Positions 16,197 through 25,918 of a DNA stretch of 64,000 nucleotides are shown here, piece by piece; position 1 is the first letter of the stretch; the number at the start of each line of letters is the position of its first letter. Where the stretch lies: contig NZ_JAXKVW010000010.1 of NCBI RefSeq assembly GCF_036172515.1, positions 1 to 64,000 on the forward strand. The letters run 5' to 3'. Source of the DNA: Flexistipes sp. Its GTDB lineage: Bacteria; Chrysiogenota; Deferribacteres; Deferribacterales; Flexistipitaceae. The notes beneath the pieces are model-generated. The model saw only the letters and a list, made by a program, of their open reading frames with translations, searched no databases and was not told the DNA's origin. The position numbers and the translations under genes were made by a program.

Positions 16197-18719
16197 TTAC
16201 TCCTTCATGGGTACTTTTATAAAAACTTTTGTGCCCACATCCTTTTTACTGTCAATGGCAACAGAGCCTTTCAGTTTCACCACTTCCGTTTTCACCGCAC
16301 CAAGTCCGGCTCCTCTTCCGGTATAGCTGTCAACCATTTCACTTGAGGTTATACCGTTCTCAAATAGTATATCATATTCATTGGCACGTAATCTTCTGCC
16401 GATTTTTCTGCCCAGATAATTCAAATCCACACCTTTACCATCGTCCGCCACTTCTATCACAAGAAAGCTTTCTATCTTTGCTGCCTTGCAGTGAATCTTA
16501 CCAGTCTCACTTTTACCTTTCGAAACACGTATTTCTGGTTTTTCTATACCGTGGACTACTGCATTTACAATAATATGATAAAAAACATTAAAAAAATCCC
16601 TGAAATCTTCGGGATAAATTTTCAAATCAGGATCACAGGCAATATTATAGTCTACCATTTTTTCTTCCTTTTTAGCCACCATATCCACAACTTTTCTGAA
16701 TCCTTCAAGATACCCGGATAAAGATACTTTTAAAAGCTCGGAAAGTTCTCTGTATAAATCAGTGTCCACCCGCTTTGCTTTCTGTTGAATTAATTTAAGT
16801 TTTTCCATATCAACTTTAATCATTGCATTATCAAGCACGTTTTCCCCGAGATTTTCCCTGAGAATATCCGTGTCTTTTTTCAGTGCGTTGCACAATCTCG
16901 AGGTGTTGATATTGAGTTTATTCTGCTGTTTGCGAAAGAAATTCTGTACATATGTTTCTTCATCATGAATAAAATCAGGAATGTTAATAAAACCTTTCTG
17001 CAAAAAATTTCCTTTAAACGTATGAAGCTTTCTGTAGACAACTTCAACACTGTATGAGTCAATATTTTTGCAAAAATTTAGGAAATCATGAATAAGCTCC
17101 CTGACTCCATACTCATCCTTTACATATTCAACAACGAGATTAAGTTTCCTTCTTTCATCTTCCACTTCACGGCTTAGATTTTTCTGCTCAGTAATATCTC
17201 TCATTATTAACACTATAGTATTGTTTTTACCCAATCTGAATCTCAATGCATAGTGTTTGCCGTTAATCTCAGTTTCTGCCGGAAGCAGATCTATCATAAT
17301 CTCCTTCAAGAATTTCTTTTCCTGATTAAAAATACTATTGACAACCCTTTGGAAGAATTGTCTCTTTTCCCTGTCCTCAGGAAATAACAGCTTATGAATG
17401 TCTTTATCACTTATATCCTCACCAAATATATCAAAACATTCTTTAGAAAATTCACTGTCAATCCTCATGTCAGGGTTGAACCTGAGAAAACCTTCGCCGG
17501 CACTGTTTAATAAAAAGGAAATTTTCTCTTTACTTATTATAAGATCCCGGGATTTTTGCCGCATTCGGTCTTCCAAATCCTTGATATATGATTTTAACTT
17601 TATCTCCGTTGACATCCTGTTAAATATTCTCTTGAGAGTTCCTATTTCATCATTTTCATCAATCACAAATTTTGTATCGTAGTTTCCCTCTCCTATCCTG
17701 AGAGCTCCTTTCGTCAGATCCCTGACCGGTTTTATAATACTTCTGTCTATATACAGAGCAAAGAACGAAAAAATTAAAATTGTTCCTATGACAATAAAGC
17801 TAATGGGAATTATTAAATCATTTAAAGCAAATATTCCGTTTAAATCTATTATGGATAAGAGAAACCAGCCGGTATCAGGCATAAAAGACAGTGCAATGGT
17901 TTTGGATTCGGCACCGATTCTTACAGATTTGGTAAGACTACTATCCGGATTTGATGAAGTTTCGGCCATAATATTTTTTAATGCAAGCTGGGCATTTGAG
18001 GAAAGGGATGAAAAAATATTCTTATTCATCGGAATATTTGTTTTATTATCGACTGCTCCTGCAAAAATGCTCCCTTCTCTATTTAATATAAAAGTAGAAA
18101 CCCCTTTTTTCGATGTATCAATAATCTCTGTCAGATAATCAGCGGCCTGTATTTTTGTGCCCACCACCCCTTCAGGTTTTCCATTATATAAAACAGCTGC
18201 ACTTATCCACAGATCAGCTTTTTCATCACCAGATTCATTATTAACTCTAATGTCGTAACTTTTATTACCCTTAAACAAATCAAAGTATTTTTCATATTCC
18301 CGGCTTCCCGGACTAATGGACTTTGTATAGCCAACAGAAGTGCCGGTTGTCTGCTTATTAATTAAATAATAGTGCCCCGAGTCACGGGATATTATATAAA
18401 CACTGCCGGATTTGAAAAATCCTCTGTATCTTTTCAGCTCCTTTACTGCAGAAATTTTAAGAGATGCATTATATTCGTATTTAAGCCAGTCAATTATATT
18501 TTCAGAAGATGCAAGTGATTTTACCAGAATCAATTCACTGCCGATAAATTTACTGATTTTTTCTTTTTGCAGAGAAATATGTTGTTTGATATAATCTGAG
18601 CTGAATTTATTAGCAATTGTACCCCGGGTTTCTTTCAACAGAAAATATCCCAGGAGACACAAAAGAGAAATAGCCAGAATAAAAAAAATGAGAAATCTTT
18701 TTCTTATACCCTTCAACAT
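16197..18719 (-). CDS. Membrane CheA-like hybrid kinase: Cache-HAMP-PAS-Hpt-HATPase
   Basis: 840 aa. Membrane helix at about 8-28, periplasmic Cache-type sensor (about 30-295), second helix 301-324, HAMP (325-375) beginning RSIIKPVRDLTKGALRIGEG, PAS (about 398-515) ending in MRDITEQ, then an Hpt-type helix with LHTFKG where H566 is the likely phosphorylation site. The ATPase has N-box IIVNAVVHGIEKPEI (N719), G1 DDGKGV and G2 GRGAGLGAV. The HGIE motif and H-T-x-K-G are CheA hallmarks, not ordinary HisKA. It lacks CheA's CheW-like C-terminal domain and has its own transmembrane sensor, so it combines receptor and kinase. Downstream CheX and CheY are its probable partners. Confidence 0.82.
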   Translation of the reverse strand: MLKGIRKRFLIFFILAISLLCLLGYFLLKETRGTIANKFSSDYIKQHISLQKEKISKFIGSELILVKSLASSENIIDWLKYEYNASLKISAVKELKRYRGFFKSGSVYIISRDSGHYYLINKQTTGTSVGYTKSISPGSREYEKYFDLFKGNKSYDIRVNNESGDEKADLWISAAVLYNGKPEGVVGTKIQAADYLTEIIDTSKKGVSTFILNREGSIFAGAVDNKTNIPMNKNIFSSLSSNAQLALKNIMAETSSNPDSSLTKSVRIGAESKTIALSFMPDTGWFLLSIIDLNGIFALNDLIIPISFIVIGTILIFSFFALYIDRSIIKPVRDLTKGALRIGEGNYDTKFVIDENDEIGTLKRIFNRMSTEIKLKSYIKDLEDRMRQKSRDLIISKEKISFLLNSAGEGFLRFNPDMRIDSEFSKECFDIFGEDISDKDIHKLLFPEDREKRQFFQRVVNSIFNQEKKFLKEIMIDLLPAETEINGKHYALRFRLGKNNTIVLIMRDITEQKNLSREVEDERRKLNLVVEYVKDEYGVRELIHDFLNFCKNIDSYSVEVVYRKLHTFKGNFLQKGFINIPDFIHDEETYVQNFFRKQQNKLNINTSRLCNALKKDTDILRENLGENVLDNAMIKVDMEKLKLIQQKAKRVDTDLYRELSELLKVSLSGYLEGFRKVVDMVAKKEEKMVDYNIACDPDLKIYPEDFRDFFNVFYHIIVNAVVHGIEKPEIRVSKGKSETGKIHCKAAKIESFLVIEVADDGKGVDLNYLGRKIGRRLRANEYDILFENGITSSEMVDSYTGRGAGLGAVKTEVVKLKGSVAIDSKKDVGTKVFIKVPMKE

Positions 18720-18761
18720 GTTTCAGAATACCAGCAAAAGTTAAATTGGTCAAATTGAAAG

Positions 18762-18793
18762 AATTGGCACCCTCCCATTTTTTAGAGCTATGA
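18762..18793 (+). repeat. Short dispersed repeat (TTGGCACC...AGAGCTAT), copy B
   Basis: TTGGCACC, a short C-rich block, six T, then AGAGCTATGACAA. This matches the reverse strand of 7313-7351 block by block. It lies about 43 bp upstream of the kinase start codon, so it may also sit in that gene's promoter region. Confidence 0.4.
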
Positions 18794-18890
18794 CAATACG
18801 CAGATATTGTTAGTACATAGATAGAGATCCCTCGGCTTCGCTCGAGGTGACAATTACATGCATACTGTCTATCAGCGATAGCTAAATAGG

Positions 18891-18929
18891 GTGTTACACA
18901 TATTTACCAGTCTAAAAGACTGGCGCTAG
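18891..18929 (+). repeat. REP-like hairpin, copy 3
   Basis: GTGTTACACATATTTA leads into stem CCAGTCT (18907-18913), loop AAA, stem AGACTGG (18917-18923), then CGCTAG. Compared with copy 2 the stem has a C-to-T change on the left arm answered by G-to-A on the right, so pairing is kept. Confidence 0.75.
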
Positions 18930-19159
18930 CCGCAGGCATCCTTTCGAACAAAGTGAGAAATCTCTGCCATATGAAACGACATAACGAATAAATATACAAC
19001 TGTGCTTAATATTGGGATATCTTCATGCGTGAAAATCCCGATATTTAGATAAAGTATTGTCAAATAGCACAAGTACAAAAATTTTGGGAGGTTGCTAATG
19101 AAAGAATAGTTGAATTATTATATTTATTAGATTATTTTGCACCTTTTAAGGAGGTATCG

Positions 19160-21100
19160 ATGGATTACACATTGTTAAACGAAAACGAAATTGAAAGTTT
19201 TCCGGTAAATTTTAACAAAAAACTGCAGAATGCAAAAAATGCTCTAGAAAATCTTAAAAATACTGATGATTTATCATACAAAAATTTCATAAGACCATTT
19301 GCAGATATAGTCCATGATTTGCATAAAGAATTTACAAAGTTATCCCACCTGAATTCAGTCAACAATACAAATAAGACTCAGGAAGCTTATAAAAAGACAT
19401 TGCCGATGGTGACTGAGTTTTTTACCGACGTCTCCCTCGATAGCAAAATTTATCAAATATATGAAAAAATAAATTCAGAAAATAATCTTAGCAAAGTTCA
19501 GAAAGTCGTTCTTGAAAAGGGGATTAAAGATTTCAGGCTCGCAGGTGTTCATCTACCGGAAAAAGAAAAAAAGCGTGTCAGGCAGATAAACCTTCGTCTG
19601 AGTGAACTGGGCAACAGTTTCTTTCAAAACATACTTGATGATACAGACAAATTCAGTTTAGAAGCTGAAGAATCGGTACTCTCTGAAATGCCGGAATCAG
19701 AAAAGCAGGCTGCAAAGAAAGGCGATAAATACATATTTACTCTTCAGATGCCAAGTTTCATAGCATTTATGACATACTGCTCAGACCGTAAATTAAGAGA
19801 AAAGATGTACAGAGCATTTATGACAAGGGCTCCTAAAAATGAGGAAATCATAGAGGACATTTTAACTCTCAGATATGAATTATCGCAAATTCTCGGATTT
19901 AATAATTATGCAGAATTATCCATTTATGACAAAGCTGCAGACACTGCCGAAGAAGTTATCGGGTTTCAGGAGGACTTAGTAGCAAAATGCAGGCAAAAAG
20001 CAGAAAATGATTTTACAGAATTACAGTCGTTTGCACAGAAATATAATGTAAAAAACCTCCAGTCATACGATTTAATGTATTTTTCAGAAAAACTGAAAAA
20101 GGAGAAACTGAACTTCAGCGAGGAAGAATTAAGACCGTATTTTGAAAAGAATGCTGTAATTGAAGGACTTTTCACTTTTTTGCAAAAACTTTTCAACATT
20201 GAATTTAAACCGGAAAAAGCTGTTCTTTGGCATGAAAAAGCCCGCTGCTACAAGTTATATATTGACGGTGTTGAGCAGGGCACTCTTTTCATGGATATTG
20301 AAGCAAGAAAAGGGAAAAAAGACGGAGCGTGGATGAATGACTGGATGACAAAATATATAACAAACAGCGGTGATGTTGTTTTGCCGAAGGCTTTTGTTGT
20401 TGCCAACTTCCCCCCTTCTTCCGAAAACAGTCCCTCTCTGCTGAGGCACAGAGATGTGGAAACCCTGTTTCATGAAACAGGGCACGCTTTACACCACCTT
20501 TTGAGTAACGTAAAAGAATTTTTCGTAAGCGGAGTAAACGGCATCGAGTGGGATCTGGTGGAATTTCCTTCCCAACTGTTGGAAAATTTTGCTTTTGAAC
20601 CCGAAATATTAAAAATGTTTGCCAGACATTACAAAACAGGTGAAATTATTCCTGAAAAGCTTATTGAAAAAATTGTAGATAATAAAAACTTTCACTCCGG
20701 CATGGGTTTTGTCAGACATTTGGAATTTGGCCTTTTTGATATGTACATTCACATGCGTAAAATGTCAGCGGAAGAAGTGGAAAAAACTCTGGATGAAGTC
20801 AGAGACAGAGTTGCCGTAATAAAGCCGCCTGAATATACAAAATTTCAGAATCAGTTTGCCCACATTTTTGCAGGCGGATACGCCGCAGGATACTACAGCT
20901 ACAAATGGGCGGAAAGACTGAGTGCAAACGCATTTTATGATTTTGTAAATAACAATATATTTGACAATGGTTTTGCTCAAAAATTCTTAGACGAAGTTTT
21001 ATCTCTGGGCGGCTCAGCTAATTTTGAAAATGTTTATGAGAAATTCTCAGGCAAAGAAATAGATAATGAATCACTTCTCAAACTGCATGGAATTATATGA
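19160..21100 (+). CDS. M3-family oligopeptidase (OpdA/PrlC-like)
   Basis: 646 aa zinc metallopeptidase. The zinc motif HETGH is at residues 438-442 within ETLFHETGHALHHLL, and the third ligand Glu lies in VEFPSQLLENF. Other family blocks are GTLFMDIEARKGKKDGAW and the late YAAGYYSYKWAERLSANAF. OpdA-type enzymes degrade short peptides in the cytosol, including cleaved signal peptides. No signal peptide is present. AAGGAGG precedes the ATG. The gene stands alone on the plus strand and converges on the formate dehydrogenase operon. Confidence 0.93.
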   Translation: MDYTLLNENEIESFPVNFNKKLQNAKNALENLKNTDDLSYKNFIRPFADIVHDLHKEFTKLSHLNSVNNTNKTQEAYKKTLPMVTEFFTDVSLDSKIYQIYEKINSENNLSKVQKVVLEKGIKDFRLAGVHLPEKEKKRVRQINLRLSELGNSFFQNILDDTDKFSLEAEESVLSEMPESEKQAAKKGDKYIFTLQMPSFIAFMTYCSDRKLREKMYRAFMTRAPKNEEIIEDILTLRYELSQILGFNNYAELSIYDKAADTAEEVIGFQEDLVAKCRQKAENDFTELQSFAQKYNVKNLQSYDLMYFSEKLKKEKLNFSEEELRPYFEKNAVIEGLFTFLQKLFNIEFKPEKAVLWHEKARCYKLYIDGVEQGTLFMDIEARKGKKDGAWMNDWMTKYITNSGDVVLPKAFVVANFPPSSENSPSLLRHRDVETLFHETGHALHHLLSNVKEFFVSGVNGIEWDLVEFPSQLLENFAFEPEILKMFARHYKTGEIIPEKLIEKIVDNKNFHSGMGFVRHLEFGLFDMYIHMRKMSAEEVEKTLDEVRDRVAVIKPPEYTKFQNQFAHIFAGGYAAGYYSYKWAERLSANAFYDFVNNNIFDNGFAQKFLDEVLSLGGSANFENVYEKFSGKEIDNESLLKLHGII

Positions 21101-21113
21101 AAGAAAGGTAATT

Positions 21114-21270
21114 GAGGTAGTTAAGGTATTTGAGGCAGGTAGAGGTAGTAGAGGTTATATAAATTTTGTAGGTTATTTGTGCTGTGCTTTTCTTTTACAA
21201 AATTTCAAGTTCGATTAAAGATTAATTCAAGTTTATCAGCCCTCTCTACCTCTACCTTAACCTAAACCTT
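21114..21270. terminator. 9-bp word tract and its inverted partner between convergent genes
   Basis: 21114-21158 reads as 9-mers GAGGTAGTT, AAGGTATTT, GAGGCAGGT, AGAGGTAGT, AGAGGTTAT. About 85 bp later (21241-21269) CCTCTCTACCTCTACCTTAA is close to its reverse complement. The two could pair as a long imperfect hairpin between the peptidase and the cytochrome b gene and act as a bidirectional terminator. It lacks a compact GC stem, so this role is tentative. Confidence 0.4.
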
Positions 21271-21286
21271 GGTTCTCAGCACTGAT

Positions 21287-22189
21287 TTACTCAGAAATAT
21301 ATCCTTCATTTTTAAGTTTTTCATAGTGCGCATTGTGAAGTACCTTTGCCTCTTCGGCATCTTTATAACCGTAGATCATACTTTTAAGGGATCCCTTAAT
21401 TGCAAAGGCGCCCATGTAAATATGCACAAAAAACATAGCAAGCAGCGCCATCCCAAGAAAAGTATGTATCATTGCTGAAATGCGCAGTGTATCTGTTGTG
21501 CCGGCAAAAAAGTACATAATATAGCCGGTTACAGCCATAACAATTCCACCTATAGTGGCAAGCCAGAACCATACCTTCTGACCGGCATTAAATTTATCAG
21601 CCTTGATAATTTTTTTGGATTTGCTCAAATATCCGCCCATCACCAAAAACCATTTTATGTCGTAAATTTTAGGTATAGCATCTTTTACCCATAATACAAA
21701 AAGAATCAGGGCATCCACGGCAAATATAATGGCTACAAGACCATGAGTATATCTTAAGAATCGTATGAAAGCCCCGCCTCCGAAGAGATTTCCGTAAATC
21801 ATGGCCAGCCCCGATAAAAGCATAATCACAAAAGTTACAGCAGCTATCCAGTGGATTACCCTTCCCAAAAGGCTGTACCATGGGATTTTCTCTCCACTAT
21901 GTGCAAATTTGAACGCACCTATTACCAAAAAATGAAGCAGAAAAATCAGAGGGATGGCTATGATAAGCACAGTATAAATATTCTTGAAATATTTTTCCTG
22001 TAAAACAGTAAAGGTCTGCCCGTATTTCTGCCAGTCCCCTGTAAAAACTTTATTGAATTCTTTAAAATAAGCTGTACTGGATACAGCACCGTATGATTTA
22101 GTAATAGCCGGCTGCTGAGTCTCAGCAAATATAACCATTGCTCCGGCAAGAAAAAGCACAATGAATAAAGCTGTAAATATTTTTTTCAT
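21287..22189 (-). CDS. fdhI: Formate dehydrogenase gamma subunit, cytochrome b556
   Basis: 300 aa. A signal-like first helix (1-22) precedes a periplasmic stretch, then four membrane helices form a cytochrome b561-type haem protein. Histidines expected to bind haem b lie in LGRVIHWIAA, YTHGLVAII, MIHTFLGMAL and FVHIYMGAF. It takes electrons from the iron-sulfur subunit and reduces quinone in the membrane. Last gene of the formate dehydrogenase operon. The FdnI/FdhI symbol is used by family; subunit naming differs between species. Confidence 0.87.
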   Translation of the reverse strand: MKKIFTALFIVLFLAGAMVIFAETQQPAITKSYGAVSSTAYFKEFNKVFTGDWQKYGQTFTVLQEKYFKNIYTVLIIAIPLIFLLHFLVIGAFKFAHSGEKIPWYSLLGRVIHWIAAVTFVIMLLSGLAMIYGNLFGGGAFIRFLRYTHGLVAIIFAVDALILFVLWVKDAIPKIYDIKWFLVMGGYLSKSKKIIKADKFNAGQKVWFWLATIGGIVMAVTGYIMYFFAGTTDTLRISAMIHTFLGMALLAMFFVHIYMGAFAIKGSLKSMIYGYKDAEEAKVLHNAHYEKLKNEGYISE

Positions 22190-22260
22190 TTTAACGCCCC
22201 TTAATTGGTATTACAGAGCAGCATAAAAAAGGAAGACGGCTTAAGCCGCCGCCTTCCTTA

Positions 22261-22848
22261 CTATTTCCTGTCATAAGCTCTGGACCAACCCCAGGCATTC
22301 GCTCCTGAACCTCGCTTAAACACCCTTTCTCTGAAAATATTTGCCACTTTGTCACCGTCACCAGCCAAAAGGGCCTTGGTTGCGCACATTCCGGCACAAA
22401 GGGGGACTTTACCTTCGGCTATCCTGTTCTGACCGTATAATTGCATTTCTTTGTCACTGAAGTTTTCCACAGGTCCTCCGGCGCAGAATGTGCATTTATC
22501 CATAACACCTCTTGCTCCAAAACTGTTCCCCTCAGGGAATTGAGGAGCACCAAAGGGGCAGGCAAAAAAGCAGTAACCACAACCGATACAAGTATCTTTA
22601 CTCAAATTAACTATGCCGTCGTCCCTCTGATAAAGTGCGTCCACCGGACAAACAGCTATGCAAGGTGCATCAGAGCAGTGCATGCAGGCAACGGAAATAC
22701 TCTTTTCCCCGGGCTCGCCTTCATTAATGGGTATAACGCGCCTTCTGTTGATACCAACAGGTACGTTATGACCTTCTTTACATGCTATCGAGCAACCGGC
22801 GCAATCTATACATCTTTCCACATCACATAAAAATCTCATACGTGCCAT
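22261..22848 (-). CDS. fdhB: Formate dehydrogenase iron-sulfur (beta) subunit
   Basis: 195 aa ferredoxin-type subunit with four 4Fe-4S sites: CIDCAGCSIAC, CMHCSDAPCIAVCP, CIGCGYCFFACPFGAP and CTFCAGGP with later Cys in PLCAGMCATKAL. It conducts electrons from the molybdenum subunit to the cytochrome b. It has no membrane anchor or signal of its own, so it would be exported with the Tat-bearing large subunit. 15 nt after fdhA, 71 nt before fdhI. Confidence 0.92.
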   Translation of the reverse strand: MARMRFLCDVERCIDCAGCSIACKEGHNVPVGINRRRVIPINEGEPGEKSISVACMHCSDAPCIAVCPVDALYQRDDGIVNLSKDTCIGCGYCFFACPFGAPQFPEGNSFGARGVMDKCTFCAGGPVENFSDKEMQLYGQNRIAEGKVPLCAGMCATKALLAGDGDKVANIFRERVFKRGSGANAWGWSRAYDRK

Positions 22849-22863
22849 AATACCCTCCTAATC

Positions 22864-25704
22864 CTACGCTTTACTCATTTTGCAAAGACCGGTTTTGGTC
22901 TCCTGCATCTGAGTCACAATGTCATAACCGTAATTAGTCACCACATTAGCAGCCTCACCGAGAGCATACGGTTTGGTTCCCTCGGGATATTTACCTGCCC
23001 ATGAATCACCCATGAAAAAGCCTCCAAAATGAAAAGGCAGAAATATAGTGTACTTATCCACTCTGGATGAAATTTTGGTTTGAACTTTAACTCTTCCGCC
23101 ATTGGGTGATTCAATCCAGATCATATCTCCATCCCTGAGGCCGTAATTATTAGCGGTCTCTACATTTACTTCAGCATACATTGTCGGCTGAAGTTCAGCC
23201 AGATATTTATTGCTCCGGGTTTCAGCACCGCCGCCCATATATTCAACCATACGGCCTGTGGTAAGAATGAGAGGGAACTCTTTGTGCCAGTCGAGTTTTT
23301 GCTCACTCTTATACTTCGTAAATACACGGTAGTGATCCGGTTTGTCATCGTATGTGGGATATTTTTTAATCATTTCAGGACTCGGTGAGTGCAGCGGCTC
23401 TCTGTGAATCGGCACCGCATCGGGGAAATTCCATACATAGCACCGCGCTCTTGCATTACCAAAAGGTGCCATACCTTTATCAAGAGCATCTTTTATTGTT
23501 TTTTGGCTTAAGTCTGTTTTCCAGTTAGTACCAGCAACAACATATTCGAAATAATAATCACCACTAAAATCCGGCTCTTCAGGTGAAACTTCACCTTCTA
23601 ACTTAAACTCGGCATATCCTCCGTCAGCTTCACTTCCCGGCATAGTTGTACCAGGAGCAGCAAGCTGATTCTCTTTTTTGCCGTCAGGATAGGTGTATTC
23701 TGTTCCAAACCTTGCTCTAAAAGGAAGACCGCCTTTTTTAACCGGCTTTGACATATCGTACAGTATAGGAGTTCCGGGGTGCTCCTCCGTCCAGCACGGC
23801 CAGGGAAGTCCATAGTACTCACCGTCGCACGGGCCGCCTCTTGCTTCAAGTGTTACTACGTCAAAGGTATGCCAGTTATCCGTATGTTTCTTAATCCTTT
23901 CAGGCGTCTGACCGTTGTAACCTATTGTCAATGAGCCTTTATTGAGCTCCCTTGTGGCATCTTCAGGTACCGTTTTAATGTTTTTGTAAAACTTATCTGC
24001 AAAACCGAATCTGTCCACCAGTTCAGCCAAAATTGTATAGTCATCCTTTGAGTCGTATACCGGATCTACAACTTTATAGCGCCATTGGATGCCTCTCTGG
24101 CTGCTGGTAACACTTCCACTGGTTTCAAACTGACTGGTTGTCGGAAGCAGATAAACGTTATCTTTGTCCGATGCCACGGCTGTCATTGTGGGGAAAGGGT
24201 CAATAATAACTACCATATCAAGTTTATCCAGAGCTTTCTTAAGTTTATGATACTGTGACTGAGAGTTTGACGAGCATCCCCAGAAAACAACCGCCTTCAA
24301 CGGCGTATACTGGGTAATTTCATCATCCTGAATTGCTCCTTCGTACCACCTGGATAGAGTAAATCCCGGTTTACCCATATATTCATCATTGTGAAAACGG
24401 GATTTTATCCATTCATAATCCACATCCCACACTCTGCTCCAGTGCTTCCATGCACCGTCCGAAAGACCGTAATAAGCAGGAAGTGAATGGGAGAGCACAC
24501 ACATATCCGTGGCACCCTGAACATTGTCATGACCGCGGAAGATATTGGCACCGCCGCCTGCAACTCCCATGTTTCCAAGAACAAGCTGCAGTATACAATA
24601 CGCTCTTGTATTGCTGCTTCCTATTGAATGCTGGGTACCACCCATGCACCATATGATAGTACCGGGTCTGTTTTGTGCCAGGATTTTGGCGACCCTTTTT
24701 ATATCTTCTGCCGGCACCCCTGTAACTTCTGATACAACTTCAGGTGGATAGTTTTTTGCCTCCTTCTTGAGCTGCTCAAATCCGGAAACTCTTCTTCTGA
24801 TAAAATCTTTATCTTCCCATCCGTTTTCAAGTATAACATTTATCAGCCCCATTACGTAAGCTGTGTCTGTTCCCGATCTTATTTGAACAAAATCAGTGGC
24901 TTTGGCAGCAGTTTTTGTAAATCTTGGATCGACAACAATTACCGGGGCATTGTTTACCTCTTTTGCATATAAGATATGCTGCATCGATATGGGGTGGGCT
25001 TCAGCTGCATTGGAGCCTATCATGAAGATGCATTTGGAATTGCGTATATCATTCATACTGTTTGTCATAGCTCCGTAACCCCAGGTATTTGCAACACCGG
25101 CAACAGTTGTGGAGTGGCAGATTCTGGCCTGATGGTCAATATTGTTTGTTCCCCAGAACGCAGCCAGTTTTCTCTGGAGATAGGCCATTTCATTTGAGAC
25201 CTTGGCACTTCCGATCCACATAACGGAATCCGGACCGTTTTCTTTTCTGAGTTTCATCAGTTTTTCAGAAACTTCATCGAGAACCTGTTTCCAGGATATT
25301 TTCTGCCATTTTCCGTTAACTTTTTTCAGAGGGCGCTTAAGTCGTTTTTCACTTTTCACCATATCGATGGCGCTTGCTCCTTTGCAACAGTGTCCGCCTC
25401 TTGATATGGGGTGATCCTGCGCTATCTCCTGCCTTAGCCATACACCGTTCTGTACTTCGGCATACACGCCGCATGCCACAGCACAGTGAGTGCATACTGT
25501 CCTGATAATTTCAGATTTCGGATAAGGTGATTTTGCGTTTGCAGCGCTGGATTTTTTTACAACACTCGGCATAGTGGATAAACCGGCTAAAGCTGCCGTT
25601 GCCGTTGAAAACTTCAGGAATGTTCTCCTGTCAAAATTATAATTTATCGTTTTGGTGGAACTTCCGCTGAAATCCCCTTTTTTAAGTAATTTTTTGCTTG
25701 GCAT
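22864..25704 (-). CDS. fdhA: Formate dehydrogenase catalytic subunit, Cys form, Tat-exported
   Basis: 946 aa molybdopterin oxidoreductase that oxidises formate to CO2. A Tat signal is visible with RRTFLKF (R26-R27) after an unusually long N-region, placing the enzyme in the periplasm. A 4Fe-4S site follows (C71, C74, C78, C106 or C107). The metal ligand is Cys196 in [11 protein letters not shown], where many homologues use selenocysteine; there is no internal UGA. The C-terminal molybdopterin-dinucleotide domain starts near [15 protein letters not shown] and ends with [18 protein letters not shown] overlaps the preceding small Tat gene's end. Confidence 0.94.
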   Translation of the reverse strand: MPSKKLLKKGDFSGSSTKTINYNFDRRTFLKFSTATAALAGLSTMPSVVKKSSAANAKSPYPKSEIIRTVCTHCAVACGVYAEVQNGVWLRQEIAQDHPISRGGHCCKGASAIDMVKSEKRLKRPLKKVNGKWQKISWKQVLDEVSEKLMKLRKENGPDSVMWIGSAKVSNEMAYLQRKLAAFWGTNNIDHQARICHSTTVAGVANTWGYGAMTNSMNDIRNSKCIFMIGSNAAEAHPISMQHILYAKEVNNAPVIVVDPRFTKTAAKATDFVQIRSGTDTAYVMGLINVILENGWEDKDFIRRRVSGFEQLKKEAKNYPPEVVSEVTGVPAEDIKRVAKILAQNRPGTIIWCMGGTQHSIGSSNTRAYCILQLVLGNMGVAGGGANIFRGHDNVQGATDMCVLSHSLPAYYGLSDGAWKHWSRVWDVDYEWIKSRFHNDEYMGKPGFTLSRWYEGAIQDDEITQYTPLKAVVFWGCSSNSQSQYHKLKKALDKLDMVVIIDPFPTMTAVASDKDNVYLLPTTSQFETSGSVTSSQRGIQWRYKVVDPVYDSKDDYTILAELVDRFGFADKFYKNIKTVPEDATRELNKGSLTIGYNGQTPERIKKHTDNWHTFDVVTLEARGGPCDGEYYGLPWPCWTEEHPGTPILYDMSKPVKKGGLPFRARFGTEYTYPDGKKENQLAAPGTTMPGSEADGGYAEFKLEGEVSPEEPDFSGDYYFEYVVAGTNWKTDLSQKTIKDALDKGMAPFGNARARCYVWNFPDAVPIHREPLHSPSPEMIKKYPTYDDKPDHYRVFTKYKSEQKLDWHKEFPLILTTGRMVEYMGGGAETRSNKYLAELQPTMYAEVNVETANNYGLRDGDMIWIESPNGGRVKVQTKISSRVDKYTIFLPFHFGGFFMGDSWAGKYPEGTKPYALGEAANVVTNYGYDIVTQMQETKTGLCKMSKA

Positions 25705-25714
25705 AGAGACCTCC

Positions 25715-25894
25715 TTAATCCCTTAGAGATTTATAATACTTCTTAAAATGTTCCGTCTCTCTGTAGAGATTTTCATTTACAATTTCACCGTCTTTTGCCA
25801 TAGCCGGCTTCACAATGGCAGCCACCCCCAGAGTAGCCCCGGTTACAGCCATCCCTTTCAAAAATTTTCTTCTGTCAAAAAACTCATTTTTCAT
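25715..25894 (-). CDS. Formate dehydrogenase region Tat-target small protein (FdhX-like)
   Basis: 59 aa. It begins [20 protein letters not shown], a clear twin-arginine signal, followed by a short mature part of about 26 residues ending [11 protein letters not shown]. An AGGAGG ribosome site precedes the ATG. Proteins of this shape are known immediately upstream of fdhA in many bacteria and appear to be a small accessory or electron-transfer-associated subunit of unresolved function. It lies between the TorD-like chaperone (24-nt gap) and fdhA (10-nt gap). Confidence 0.85.
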   Translation of the reverse strand: MKNEFFDRRKFLKGMAVTGATLGVAAIVKPAMAKDGEIVNENLYRETEHFKKYYKSLRD

Positions 25895-25918
25895 AACAGA
25901 CCTCCTGCTGATATAATC

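Larger units (their letters stand above)
18720..19159. other. Gene-free spacer with several repeat relics
   Basis: No coding frame is supported. From left to right it holds the dispersed repeat at 18762, a short palindromic patch CCTCGGCTTCGCTCGAGG near 18832, the hairpin repeat at 18891, and an 11-bp stem at 19008-19045 (AATATTGGGAT with ATCCCGATATT). The last may be part of the leader of the downstream peptidase gene. A GGGAGG followed by ATGAAAGAATAG near 19085 would encode only three residues. Confidence 0.5.

Noticed and set aside
16229-16573. Plus-strand frame of 114 codons rich in Pro, Leu and Ser
   Set aside because: Antisense shadow of the CheA-like ATPase domain.
19085-19108. Three-codon leader peptide (ATGAAAGAATAG after GGGAGG) upstream of the oligopeptidase gene
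   Set aside because: Too short to carry an attenuation signal and there is no terminator/antiterminator pair.
25107-25127. Selenocysteine in the formate dehydrogenase
   Set aside because: The ligand position (residue 196) is an ordinary Cys codon and there is no internal UGA.
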